Part shown: in pieces, positions 21,455 through 32,782 of the stretch
Position numbering within the stretch: position 1 is the first letter of the stretch
How the letters are laid out: each line of letters opens with the position of its first letter
NCBI GenBank assembly: GCA_008729055.1
Contig: SDUX01000008.1
Coordinates: 4,241,756 to 4,305,755 of the forward strand
Reading direction: 5' to 3'
DNA from: Pyropia haitanensis
Lineage: Eukaryota; Rhodophyta; Bangiophyceae; Bangiales; Bangiaceae
Length of the DNA: 64,000 nt
Position numbers and translations under genes: made by a program
The notes under the pieces: model-generated
The model's input: only the letters and a program-made list of their open reading frames with translations
Told to the model about the DNA's origin: nothing
The model's database searches: none

Positions 21455-22290
21455 CGCTGCGCGGTCAAACCCGTGATCCCGACGAGAGCAGATTTGGGCC
21501 ACTCTGAGCGAGTGCGAATCCGCGCGGGGTCGTGCGAATCGCCCCGTGAGCCCCCAAGGACCGCCTTTTTTTTGTACACCGCCGCACACGCGCGTAGAGG
21601 TCAATTTGCACAGTGTGCGAAGCGCTTTTTTTGCTCATACTGATGGAGGTGGTGGACGGCGACCTTGTCGTCGAAGACGTGGTCACCGAACACAGTGCGG
21701 CTCCACATTGGGAGCTACAAGGCGCAAACACTGCACGGTTTCGTGCAGTTTGTGCAGTGGAGTCTTGCAAACAGTGCAAGTTTAGCACTGCCGGCCGCGA
21801 TCGTCCCACGTCGGCACACAGCCGCGAGACGGGACTTGGGAGGACGGACCCCCACTTGGGGCTCTCGCAGCGGTATTTGAGTGCGGCCGATGCGACCTCA
21901 GTCCAACTGTCCACAGCCCCCGGCCTCCAGATCGCGCCCGCGCCAACAACAGCAGGTGACTTGAACGAAGTCATGACCAAAATTATTTCACAATTCCACG
22001 GTGAGGGCCGAGGCGTCCGACCGCTGTCGGGTGCTAGACTGCACGGTTTCGCACAAACCGCAATCATTGGAGTGCTAAAACTGCACTCCCTGCGCGGCTG
22101 CGTGCGACACAGCACTCGCCCCACGGCCTCTCTGAGGCCCTTCACCCGCCACGGCGGGGTCACGGGTTTGACCGCGCAGCGCCGGGGCCTGTTTGCCGAC
22201 CTGGGGCGAGACCTACGGGGCACCCACGGCGGTCTGGCGAGGTGGCCCCCATTCCCATGTATCCACTCGCCCACACCCGCGTCAGAGGCA
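21396..22290 (+). repeat. dispersed repeat, copy A (split by the TIR element)
   Basis: The left part (21396-21454, with TTGCACGCTGTGTACCCTCT and GATGGGGGCACGGG) and the right part (22182-22290, with GGCGGTCTGGCGAG and CCCATTCCCATGTATCCACT) align to one continuous copy at 40951-41105. Similarity fades on both sides. It encodes nothing recognisable. Confidence 0.75.
21455..22181. mobile_element. 727-bp TIR element with 3-bp CCG target duplication
   Basis: The ends are perfect 22-bp inverted repeats: CGCTGCGCGGTCAAACCCGT plus GA inward at the left, and the same reversed at the right (ending 22181). Flanks read CCCCG before and CCGGGG after. The related sequence at 40997-41008 has the uninterrupted CCCCGGGG, which identifies CCG as a 3-bp target duplication and defines the element exactly. 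The interior has lower GC, with short repeats around ACTGCACGGTTTCG (21735 and 22037). A 3-bp duplication fits PIF/Harbinger or CACTA types. No transposase is present, so it is non-autonomous. Confidence 0.87.
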
Positions 22291-24157
22291 ACGAGCAACC
22301 ACCGCCGCTCGGTTTGGCCGACGCGTGCGCGCGGCGACGGATGGTTTGGACGACCACACCCGCGGCAATGGCGGCGGCCGCGGCGGCGGCGGCAATGGCG
22401 GCGGCGGCCGCGGCGGTGCCGCGGGCACCACCGCACGCCCCCCCGGCGGCACCGCCGGCGTGTCGCCGCCGCCGCCCGTCCGCGGCCGGCCAGGGGTGGA
22501 GGGCGCGTGCCCCGCCGCACACCTAGTTAAGACCGGTCTATCTGGGACATACGGCTTTTCGAATGCCGTTCTGCCCTCTCGTTGGCTGCCCTCATGTTTC
22601 ATCTACTGCTCCTGCTCTCTGGTTGGTACACGTCACATTTAGCACAGTGTTTTTCTCTTTGAAGCTCTCCTGCCCAATGGAGTTATGAAGGTGGTGAACA
22701 AGCATGTACTGATCAGCCCCAGAGCTCGTGTGAGAGCTGGTGGGGACTGCGACGCAAGCAAACATTTGGCCGCGCGCAAGCTGTTTGAACGGGCGCGTGT
22801 GAAAAATCGAGCGTCGCATCCCCCTTGAGAGTGCTCTGCTCCCTTGCTGTCCCCACCTCCAACCCCCTCCTGCCAGCCGTCTTCCATGCTACACCTCGCC
22901 GCCTCTCCCACGGGACGACGTCTGCCGATGCCACCCCCTGCCGTACCTGCCGCTGCTGTTCTCGCGCGTCGCCCCCTTTCCCCTCAGACGCTGGGCGCCT
23001 CTGCATAGGCGGACCGTGGTCCCCCTGCCTGGACTTGACTGTCCGCCGACCCGAGTTTTGCCCGAGTCCCTCCCGCCCGGCGCCCCGCCCCTGTCCCTCC
23101 CGGCGTGCCCCCTCCCCCACCCCCGCCCGGCGGAGCTGTACGGCCACTAGCGCCCATGTGCACCCTACGTGGACCGAGCATCCCGCTGCCACCTGTGCCC
23201 CCATCCCCCCCACGCGATGGGCCCGTTTCTGCCACCGGCACTACCCTCCCCCGACGATCCTTTCCGCTGTTGCCGGGGGGCCCTGTCCCTCTCACCTCCA
23301 ATGACGTTTTCAGGTGCGACCGGCCGGCAGCGCACGTGGCTTCCCTCGCCGCGCGTGCCTATCCCCCCTCTTCCTCCCTGACCGGGCTATAGGCTGCAAG
23401 CGGTGCCTTTGTTCGCCGGCTCTGGACCGGGCACCTCCGTGACGCCAAGGCCACCATCCCATTTCCCCCAACGGAGGTTTTCTCTGCCATCTGCGTGTGT
23501 TTTACCCGACCCCAGACGGGGCTTTCCGTGTTTTCTGGCGCCCCCCTCCCCCCCCCACTTGCCACCCCCTCCCGATATGGCTACCCACTTTCACCTGCGC
23601 CTGTTTCCTTCCGCCCGAAAGGGGGTTTTCTGCCGTCGCCCGCGCCTCGCCCCGCCCCCGACCCTGATTCAGTCGCCCGACGTTACCGGCTCGTGTTCTT
23701 TTTCCCCGCCAATGTCTTGTATCTGTCTGTAGCTCATGCTCTCCCCCCCCCTCCACCTTTAGGGATTAGATTTTGGTCAGACAAGGGCGTGCATCTCTGC
23801 TTCTCCCCGGTGGGACTGTCCTACGTCGCTGGCGCCTCACTCCTTCCACCCCGGACCATGCAACCAGCTTTCACCGGCGCGTGGGCTTGACGACCCTGGG
23901 TTGCGGTGCCCGCGTCGTGCCCCGCCCATGCACGCGTGCGTCGGCTCTTCCTCCTGACTTGTGAACCCGCGTGTCCCGGCGGCCGCCGCAGCAGCGCGTG
24001 GTACGTCTCTCCCCCCCCCCCCCTGCCCGCCAGCTGCGGCCGCTTCACCGCCGCCACTCCCCCTCCCCCTCTTCTCCGCGGCGCGTCTGCCAGTCTCTGG
24101 CCCTTGCGCCGTCCCACCCCCCCCCCCCGCCCCTCTTGTTGCCTCCTACGCGCCGCC
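22291..24157. other. C-rich intergenic region upstream of the ARID gene
   Basis: 22350-22520 is a GGC/GCC low-complexity patch. 22530-22810 has lower GC. 22850-24150 is pyrimidine-rich on the plus strand with many short CCCC blocks and TTTTC motifs, giving no stable reading frame. No gene is supported. The final part is probably the ARID gene's promoter and leader. Confidence 0.4.
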
Positions 24158-24904
24158 ATGACGGTGTCACGTGCCCCCCCCCCCCCCCCGTGCGTCGTCG
24201 CCAACGGGCGGTCCGGCTTTGCCAGCGCCGCCGGCCTCACCGCCGCGGACGACGTGGGCACGCTGACGCCGTACGAGACCGCCGCGGACACGGCCGGCAC
24301 CGTCTACGAGTCGAAAGCGCTGATGGCCAACCCCCCCCGGCGGCCCGCCAACGACCCCGCCGCGCTGCGCGCCACGTGGGTGGCCGACCACGCGGCGTTC
24401 GCGGCCGACGCCGGGCGGCCCGACTTTCCGGTTCCGACCGTGGCGGGCGCGCCGCTGGACACGTACGCGCTGTACGTGGCGGTGCTGCGCCTGGGGGGGC
24501 TCCACTCGGTGATGGCCAACCGGGCGTTCAAGCTGGTCGCGCGGCAGCTGTCGCTGCCAAAGAGCTGCACCTCCGCCGCGTACGTGCTCCGCACCACCCA
24601 CGAGCGCCTGCTGTTTGACTATGAGCAGGCGGCGGTGTGGGGGCGGCGGCCGCCCAAGCCGCCCCCGGGGGGGGTGGACGGCGTCGGCGGCGTCGGTGGC
24701 GGCGGTGGCGGCAGCCGGGGCTGCGTGGACGGCCCCGGCGGTGGGTGGGCTGCCGCCGCCGACCGCGCGGCGGGGGCGGCGGCGACGCCCGGGCGGTCGC
24801 CCGCCCCCCCGGTGGCGGGCTCCCGTCCCAAGCGCCAGGCCGCCCTGGCCGCCTCGTCGGGGTTCGCGGCGGACGCGGCGGCTGCGAGCGGCAGCGACGG
24901 ATAA
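24158..24904 (+). CDS. ARID (AT-rich interaction domain) protein
   Basis: This 248-residue intronless ORF contains a full ARID/BRIGHT DNA-binding domain at about residues 76-155. The core reads FPVPTVAGAPLDTYALYVAV, then LGGLHSVMANRAFKLVARQL, SLPKSCTSAAYVLR and LLFDYE. These follow the family pattern of PxvxGxplDLyxLyxxVxxxGG, then VAxxLxlpxsctsaaxxLrxxYxxxLxxYE. The N-terminus is short with a Pro run, and the C-terminus is Gly/Ala/Ser-rich with basic patches. Family members are chromatin or SWI/SNF-associated transcription regulators, usually much longer, so this is either a minimal ARID protein or the frame ends early. The G-rich sequence after the stop (24905-25250) could hide more coding. 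ATG 24158 lies in CGCCGCCATGA. Confidence 0.85.
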   Translation: MTVSRAPPPPPCVVANGRSGFASAAGLTAADDVGTLTPYETAADTAGTVYESKALMANPPRRPANDPAALRATWVADHAAFAADAGRPDFPVPTVAGAPLDTYALYVAVLRLGGLHSVMANRAFKLVARQLSLPKSCTSAAYVLRTTHERLLFDYEQAAVWGRRPPKPPPGGVDGVGGVGGGGGGSRGCVDGPGGGWAAAADRAAGAAATPGRSPAPPVAGSRPKRQAALAASSGFAADAAAASGSDG

Positions 24905-25111
24905 TATCTTTGAATACGGGGCGGTGCGGGCGTCCAAGTGCGGCCGCCGCGGGCTGTCGCCCGCGGTGGGGGAGAGAGGGGACGGCGGCGCCGATGCGGG
25001 GGGGGGGGGGGTGACGCCGCCCGCGCCGACGGCGGCGGCGGCGGCGGCGGTGGCGACAACGGGGGGGGGGACGGCGTGGGGGTGCTGGTCGACGGCGATG
25101 GCGACGGCGAC

Positions 25112-25151
<40 letters not shown>

Positions 25152-25975
25152 GCGGCGGGAGAGGGGGTGGCGGGGGGGGCGGTGCCCACACGCCGACGCC
25201 CCCCCCCCAGGCCGTCCCCCCGCCGCCGCCAACGGACTGGCGGTCCAGCGCGGGCTACCGCCGCGTGCGCGGCCCGGCGCTACTCACCCAGCTACCCCCC
25301 CCCCGCCCTGTCGGACGGGGCTGCCCGCTGTCGCTGTCGCCACCCTCCCTTCCGCCCCGTCGGTGCTCCAGGCTGGGGCAGGTGCCCTGCCCCCCCGCCC
25401 CCCTCAGACGGCGCCCCCGCCCCCGACGGCGCCTCAAGCGGCCATCAGCGTCTGGGCTAGGCGCTCGCTGTGCGGTGGTGGTCCCATGCTGCTGCCGCCC
25501 CTAGCGCCCTTCGCTGCTGTACCCCCCACGACCCCCCTCCCTCTCTCGCCGGACGCGGCTGCCGCCCCCCCCTTCCACCTGAATGCGCATCAAGACGCCA
25601 CCAGCGTCTGGGCCTGACGACCCCTGTGCGGGGGCTTTCCCGTGCTCCTGGTGCCTTTGGCGCCTCAACTCTTCATGGCGCTGCCCACCGGTGCCGGCGT
25701 TTCTCTTTTTCACCTGTGCATGGCTTTGACTGTACTCAGTGCCAGCTGTCTGTTTTTTTCCTTGCGGAGCGAGGGGGCGGTGCTGGTGCTTGCGGAATTC
25801 TCAAGGAGGCACACCGAGGCGGGGGCGATGGGCCGATGATGAATAATAGAGCCGAAAGAAAAAAAAAACAACTACGAGCTCGCATGTCACTCGTCGCCGG
25901 ATGGTGCACCCAACAGAAAGAATGCAATGGGGTCGAACTCTTCCTCTTCCAGCTCAGCATCAACCGGCCCTTGTA
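24905..25975. other. GC-rich then mixed intergenic region downstream of ARID
   Basis: 24990-25180 is GGC/GCG low complexity. 25270-25700 is C-rich, with the phrase ATCAGCGTCTGGGC / ACCAGCGTCTGGGC repeated at about 25444 and 25600. 25830-25975 drops in GC and adjoins the 3' end of the minus-strand transposase, so it probably belongs to that element. No gene is supported. Confidence 0.4.
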
Positions 25976-28820
25976 CTAGTCCATCGCCAGCAGTGTTTGT
26001 TGCCCCTTCCGTCGGCTGGCTACCCGCCCGCCCCCCCACTCCCCCCCCCCCCCCCCAGAGGCCTTGTCATGCTGCTGCAATGATGCAACTGCGCTCTTGA
26101 CTCTGTCGGATGCCCACTGGCGCATGTGCTGCGCGTCGCGTTGCGACTCGGCCGTGGTCGACCGCAGGGGATCCTTGTTGGCACGCAGTCGCCCGTCACC
26201 TGGTTTGACAGCCCGACGCGCTCCCGGCGCGGCCGCTTTGCGGTGCTGACCCCTGTCCAGCGCAATCTCAGCACTGGGGTCCCGTGCAATGGCGGCGTGT
26301 TGCACAAGCACGAGGCACCTCTTGAGGAAGCAGTCCGCTGTCAACTTCGCGCCGGCCTGGTTGAAATATCCGTGCCATGCTTCCAGCGCTTGCTCCCCGT
26401 ACATTCCCAGGCTTCCGTAGCGGCGCAGAAACGCCGGCGCGTGGTGAGTAAGCGTGTGCAATTTCACAGTGACGCTCACCCACGGGAAGGCATCCTGCAG
26501 GGGCGGCACAAAGCTGGCCGCCGCGGCCGTAAACGCCGTGATGTCCGGACGGGAGATGACCTGCGCTCGGTTCAGCACGCCGACCATGGACGCCCAGCTA
26601 GCCCATGCGGCCCGGAGGACACGTACACCGTCATAAGGTACATGAGCCGCCAGCTTGTCACAAATGATGGTGCTCTTGGCAGCAATCTGATTGCATGACC
26701 GCCCCTCAAACCCGCCCCCATGATAGGGCACGGGGTGCACCCTCACATCCTCGAGCAGGGCTTGCCCGACGGAGAGTGCCGCTGCCTGCCCCGTGGCCCC
26801 CCCGCCACTCGCCACGGCAGCTGTCACCCCCAGCTGCAGCAGAAATGACGTCACTCCAAGTGTGATGTGGAGAGGGATAGGCACGATGGCGTCCGAGCCA
26901 ATGGGGAAGTTCGGGCGCCGCTCAATGGACAGGTGGGTCCCGAGGCCGTGGGGCACTGGCAGCGTGTCGTTGCCACCCCCAGCGTAGTCAGCCATCATCT
27001 TGATGAGATGGTCACGCGACCGCAGCGTCCGCGGCCGCTCTGACACGTGCTGCATGCTGCCATACAGCGCCGCCTCGGCGCTGCTTGTCGCCGATGGGCG
27101 ACGGACTGCCAGGCACCACAGACAGCTCATGTGACTGGAGGCCCCCTTGTGGCCACAAAATGTCGACAAAAACGCGTAGTCCCCGGTTATGAAAAGCCGG
27201 ACCGCCCGTCTGGTCCCGTCGACCGTCACCCCGTTCGTCAGCAGCTCCGTCAGGTCTCCCACCCATGGACCAATCATGGCGGACACTTCCTCTGGCCCGT
27301 CCTTGATGCACGGGTACGTTGCAAGCAGGATGGAGTGTTGCCGCCTTTGCGGGTTGGGGTGGTTGGCCACAGTCAGAACGAGCTTGCACGAGCTCGTCTT
27401 GCCGCCCTTGTCAAGTCCCAAGCACACGTGTACGTCAGCCGTCACATCGCTGTGAGTCTCGTGGAGTCCTTGGAGGCCCGCAAACGCCTCGGTGTGCAGG
27501 ATAGGTACGCCGTCGGCATCTCGCACATGACGCTCAATAAACGTTGAAGACTTTACCAGCTCCTCAAGAAGACACTCCAGGGCGCCACGGAGGCTCACGA
27601 GCCTCGCGCCCAGCTCGTCAACCACAGCTCGCCGACCTGATTGGTCGGCCAGCTTATTATGCTCGCGCCGGAGCACTTCCCGGCTGATGAGCCCGCTGTC
27701 CTTGCCGCCAAACGCTTGTCGTAGCTTACTCCATTGGGCCCCACTCAGCATCGTGCTTGTCACCAATCGAGCTTGCAGGCTGGGAGAGAGGTCAGAGAGG
27801 CCCTTCATGGGCACCACCGACACCCCCTCGTGTCGCTGTGCGAGTGTCAGGAGGGTCTTGAGCTCCTTCTCGTACGCGTGGCCAGCACCCCCAAACAGTG
27901 GCCCCAGCACCCCGGCTGCCACCTTGCTTCTGCGGGTCAGCTGGCGGCGCCCGACGACGGCGCGGCGCACAGCTGGGGCCACAATGTAGAGTCGATTGAC
28001 TCCGTTCCTGAACTGGACGGAAATCTCGCTTGGCTTGGTGGCTCGCAGGTGGGCAACCATCAGCTTTTCGAACAACACCAACTCCGCCGGCCCCAAGCCG
28101 TCGTACCTGTCCAACAGCGACATCAGCTGTGCGAAACCGTCGAATGCCGGGGGGCTCGGGGCAATCGCCACAGTCTGAATAGCGGTGGCCATGACAGATT
28201 GCCTTGGAGTCGCTGGGACGACTGACACACCGTCCAGACGGCCGACTTGATGGAAAGTAGGCACTGGCTGCAGGGCGGCGGCAGCCGCAAGTACGTCTAA
28301 GCCAGACGGATTGAGGCCGTCCCTCGCCGAGCGAGCCGCCCGCTCGCTCCCAGTCCGGCAGCCAGAGCATACCTTAGCGCGCTGGGACACTGGAAGGGTT
28401 GCTTCTGACGTCGCCTTCTCAGCGGTCCATAGCCACGGTAAGATCCGAGGAGCTGGCGTGTAGCGCGCCAGAGCAGAGGTGCCCCTGGGGTGCCGCACAG
28501 ACTCACAGTAGCTTGGTCCGTCCACTGTCACACGCCGCCGAGGACGCGCACGGACAAAGCAACGGTTGCACTCTCCCAGCACCACGCCAGTTGGGTGTGT
28601 CTTGCAGTAGCGCTTGTTGGTGCTCTTCAGTAGGGCTGCTCCCGTGCGGTGTGCGTCTTGGTCCGCCTGGCTGAGTGTTGCCACACTGGCGAGCCACTCG
28701 TCCGTAGCGAGGGTGGAGTGGAGGAAAGGAGTGACACACGAGGTGCAGACAAAAGCCAGGTGCCGTCCAGAGGTACAATCAATAATATCCTTTACCAGAC
28801 AGGCGGCCTCATGTACACCA
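25976..28820 (-). CDS. DNA-transposon-type transposase (RNase H-like candidate), last exon
   Basis: The large ORF (about 947 residues) has far lower GC than host genes. The N-terminal part has paired cysteines (CTSCVTPF; CKTHPT..CNRC; CSGC) suggesting zinc binding. The central part has LFITGDYAFLSTFCGHKG followed by CLWCL and then IVPIPLHITLGVT. The C-terminal part has GMYGEQALEAWHGYFNQ. I associate this D..C-x2-C..H..E arrangement with transposon proteins common in algae and early animals, but I cannot name the superfamily. The frame extends upstream of 28684 to a splice acceptor at 28821, where GCGCAG is preceded by a T13 tract. The intron runs to a GTAACC donor at 28913. A short upstream exon reading GCAHT joins in frame (HTSGVHEAACLVKD). 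The frame is intact over 2.8 kb, so the element may be young. Confidence 0.75.
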
Positions 28821-30300
28821 CTGCGCCAGGAAAAAAAAAAAAAGAGAAGAACACGGTCAGCGCCGAGAAAAAAAATAAAAAAAATAGGAAGCGATGCAGA
28901 CTCGCATGGTTACCTTGTATGGGCACAACCAGAAAGATCTGCCCCGATTGATTGCACCATAACCCCCAGCGGTACATAAGCGCTTCACTCCGCTTCACGG
29001 CCACACGTCGAAACATACCTTGGGATGTGGTCCATTGCTGGAGCGCTCATAGCGTGAGTTACCCAGGTGTAGCCGACCGAGGAGACAGCACAGAAACTCA
29101 AAGGTGGGAAAGTCCGATCCGAGCGCCCCGTCGGTAAGACGCCGACGGTGGCTGGGAAAGCTGGGGGGGTCACAGAGCGATGCGGTCGGTAGCGGGGTGG
29201 ACGAGAGATGGTGCGTTCCACGGCGTTGCTGGCCCACCCACCGCGTGAACCGCGTGAAAGTGCCTCTTGAAATGTGGATGTATTTGCTATAACTCGTTCT
29301 TTTTCAGATCCCAGCGACCACCCTTAACTGGGTGTGGCCGGGGCGGCCGCCGCCGCGCGACTGGCGCGCGCCCGCCCTCCCCCCTCGTGGCGGCGGCTCT
29401 CCAGCACGGGCCGCCCCGCGGCCGCCACGCCAGCGTCGGCGGGTCGACGCGGGGCCACCACCTTCCCCCCCCCCCCCCCCCCCTTCAAAGGCGCGGCGGC
29501 TGCCAGCGGCGGTCCCCAACCGCCCGCCCGCGACGGGTGCCTCCACGACAGGCAGGGCGGCGGCGGCCATGGCGGGGAGGCGGGGGGGGGGGGGGGGACG
29601 ACGGGGGGGGCCTGACAAGTGTCGGATCTGAGAGGTGCCGCGGCGGTCCCCCAGGCAGGCGGCGGCCATGGCGGGGACGCGGTGGGGGGGGGGGGGGAGG
29701 GGGCTCGCGACCCGCCGCCGCTGGTGCGCGTGGCGGCGGTCCGCGTCGGGGGGAGAGCCGACGCGCCGCGGGCGGGCGGCCGCGGCCGCCGCCGCGGCGG
29801 CGCAACGGCCGCGGCGTCGGCCGGGGGGGGGCGCGCCGTGGGGGGCGCCGTGCGGCACGCGCGCCCCGCGGTGCGGCGCGGCCGCGTCGGGCGGCCGCCC
29901 GAGGACCGGCACGCCCCGGGGGGGGGGGGGGGGGGCGGCACCGTGGTGGCGTCGTGCGGCACGCGCGCCCCGCGGTGCGGCGCGGCCGCGTCGGGCGGCC
30001 GCCCGAGGACCGGCACGCCCCGGGGGGGGGGGGGGACCGCAACGGCCGCCACGCAGGTGGCGCGCTCCGCCCTTTGGCGCCCCCACGGCGGCAGTCGATC
30101 CCCGTCCAACCCCCACCCCGCCCTGGCGGTGGCCATCGCCTCCCCCCCCTCACCCGCTTCCGCCCGCGCTGGCCCCACCGCCGCCGCTGCCGTGTCGGCC
30201 GGCGCGTCGTCTGTGCGGCGCCGCCCCCCCTCCCCCCTTTTTCGCCCGACTTTGCACCCTCCCCCCCCGCCCCGCGGGCGCTGTCGCGCGCCACGGCGCC
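28821..30300. other. transposon 5' region, then GC-extreme DNA
   Basis: 28821-28913 is an intron on the minus strand. 28914-29310 has moderate GC and contains probable upstream transposase exons; a GTATGT donor lies near 29023, but I could not settle the frame. From 29330 the sequence switches abruptly to very GC-rich DNA. Two near-identical ~75-bp segments at about 29849-29923 and 29955-30025 (GCGGCACGCGCGCCCCGCGG, ending GGACCGGCACGCCCCGGGG) form a direct repeat. No host gene is supported before 30301. Confidence 0.45.
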
Positions 30301-30408
30301 ATGGCCGGGCGGCCGCGGTGCCCCCCCCGCGGGCAATGGCGGGCGATGCCGTCCCACTGCCGGCGCGGGCGTCCCACCGTGGCGGCTGCAGCAGCGGCGG
30401 CGGCGGCG

Positions 30409-30446
<38 letters not shown>

Positions 30447-32782
30447 TGCCGCCGCCGCTGCCGCCGCTGTGGCGGCGGCGCCCCAGCTGCTCGCCGCGTT
30501 CCCCCCCCCGCCGCCGCCGCCGCCGGCGGCCTAGCCGCGGCCGCCCCGTTCCACCGCGCGTGTGAGCTCCAGTGCTGGGGGGTGGCGGACCCGCCCCGCG
30601 GCGGCTCGTCGGTCGCAGCGCCTGCCGGCGTGCCGCCAGGCGTGTGCGCCGGCTCCCTCGCCGCGTCGGTTGCGCCTCGCGGCAGCCGCGGCGGCGGCCG
30701 CGACGGTGGCGGCGACCGCCCCGCGGCGACGCGGCGGCGGTACCTCCCGACGGTGGCGGCGGAGCTGTCGCTCGCGTCGCGCGTGCGCGCGCTGGCGCGC
30801 GGCGCCGGCGGTGCGGTCGGGCGGCAGCTCGCGACGGACGCGCGCGTCGCGCCCGTCACGGCCGACCGGGCCGGGTGGGCGTGTGGGCGGCGGCACGGCG
30901 CGCGGGCGGCGGCGGCGGGCGGCGGCATCCGCCACGGCGGCACGTTTGCCGAGTTCCTCACCCTCCAGCGCAACAGCGTACACGGGGAGGTGGTGCGCTA
31001 CCGTGGCAACTATGACGTGCTCGCCGTGTCGCGCGTCACGCTCGGCGTGTGTGGTACGGCCAAGTGCAAGGACGTGTCCGCGGTGGACACCACGTCTGCG
31101 GGGAGCTGTGTGAAGCGGTGCGCGGCGGCGGCGTGCCCGTGTGATGGCGCGATGGTGGTGACGGTCGCCGCGCAGGGGGCGGGGGACCCGCCGGTGGCGT
31201 CCGTGTCGATGGAGCAGCGGGGGCTGCTGTCGCTCGGCCGCGCCGTCCTCTCCCGCACCGACTGGCTGGTCGGCCGTGGCGGTGGCGGCGGCGGCGACGG
31301 CGGCGGCGGCGGCGGCGGCGGCGGTAACAGCACCGCCGGCTCGCCGTGGGCGCTCACCGCGTTTGTGCGGATGGTCTCCGAGACGGTCAACGATGACGCC
31401 GTCGACTGGGACGGCGTCACGCAGTGGCTCCGCGCGCAGCCGCCGGCCTACACCACCCCCGGCGGGCGGGGCCGGCCGCCGGCGCGCCCCCCCCCCGCCA
31501 CGTACCGCAACATGAGCTGGACGCTCGACGGGGTGCCCGGCACGGGCGGGCTGCTGCAGCACTCGGCGACGGTGGCCGGGGCGGTGGACACCAGCTGGCT
31601 CGCCGCCGTCGCGTCGGTCGTGTGCCTCGCGCCCGCCGCGCGGTTCGTCACCCACCCGCGCGTCTGCGACGGCCTCCCCGTCGCGGCCGCGCCCTACGCC
31701 GCCACCGCGTCGTCACGCCTCGCGTCGCTGCCGCTGTCCGTGTGGCCCGGCCGCACGCAGGTGCAGCGCGCGGACAATGTGCTGTGGTCGGTCTTTAACG
31801 GCGTTGCCGCGGCGCCGCCCGCCGCGGCCGCCGACGCGTACGTGCCACACTTTAACGACTCGACGGGCCTGCCGCGGTCGTCGCTGTCCCCGTCGGCCGG
31901 CGGCTGGGCGGGCGCGCTCTTTGGGCCGCGGGAGGTGCGGTCCGCGGCGGCGGCCGAGGCGGCGCTCGCCGCGGCGGTCCGCGGCCGGCGGGTGCTGCTG
32001 CCGACGCTCGGCGCGGCGGACCACACCGTCTCAGAGGCACGCGGCCGCCTCCTCACCGACCGCCTCCGCTCCGAGGCGGCCGCCGCGCTGCAGGCCGCGT
32101 CCGTCGCGTACGACGCGGGGCTGTTTGGGGTGCCCCCGCCGCCGCCGCCCGCCGACGCGTCATCGGTGCTGCTCGCGGCGCTGGTCGTCCTCTCCGAGGC
32201 GGCCGCCCTCTTCAGCGGCCGCCTGGTGGTGGCCCGCCACAGCCGGCGGGAGGTGGCGTCGCTCGCCACCGTCTGGGCGGCGGGCTGCCTCTCCACCTCC
32301 GCCGTCGTGTGGCTGGCCGTCGAGGAGGTGCGCGGCGACGGCTGGCGCGCCGCCGCGCGGCGTGACGCTCTCGGCGTCCGCTGGGCCGCGACCGTCGCGG
32401 ACGCGCCCGTGGCCGACGCCAAGCAGTTCCTGGCGGGGGCGGAGCTCGCCCGCCTCGAGGCGTTTGTCATGGTCGCCCGCCACGGCTACCGGCCGCGGCT
32501 GCTGGTCGGCCTCGCGGCGGGGGCCGTTGCCGCGTACGCGCTCACGTCGGTGGTGATCTTGGGCAGCCTGGCTCGCTGGCGGGTGGGGGGGGGGCGTCGC
32601 TGGTGGTGGCCCAAGGGTTTGGGGGGGGGGGGGGGTTGGCACCCCCGGCGGCAGAAGAGGGGCGGTGGGGCGCTCCCCCCGCCGTCGACGGCGACGACCC
32701 GTTCCGGGAGCCGCCGCGGCCGGCAGAGCTGTATCGGCGTTCCGCGGCGGCGGATGATGGCCTTGGGTGGGGGCGGGGCTGA
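30301..32782 (+). CDS. large orphan membrane-anchored protein
   Basis: This is not a family I recognise. Most of it lies in one long frame from about 30510. A plausible start is ATG 30301 (GGCGCCATGG) or ATG 30346 one frame on, giving a basic N-terminus and a very long Ala-rich hydrophobic stretch that could act as a signal anchor. The C10 run at 30500-30509 then shifts into the main frame. The body has a cysteine cluster at about 31050-31145 (CGTAKC, SCVKRC, ACPC) and an N-glycosylation sequon in YRNMSW. Near the C-terminus are three hydrophobic helices: SSVLLAALVVLSEAAALF, ATVWAAGCLSTSAVVWLAV and LLVGLAAGAVAAYALTSVVI. After a G14-type run at 32621-32635 the natural frame moves back one, reads LAPPAAEEGRW, and ends at TGA 32782. 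The topology suggests a surface or secretory-pathway protein with a large lumenal/extracellular domain. Confidence 0.65.
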
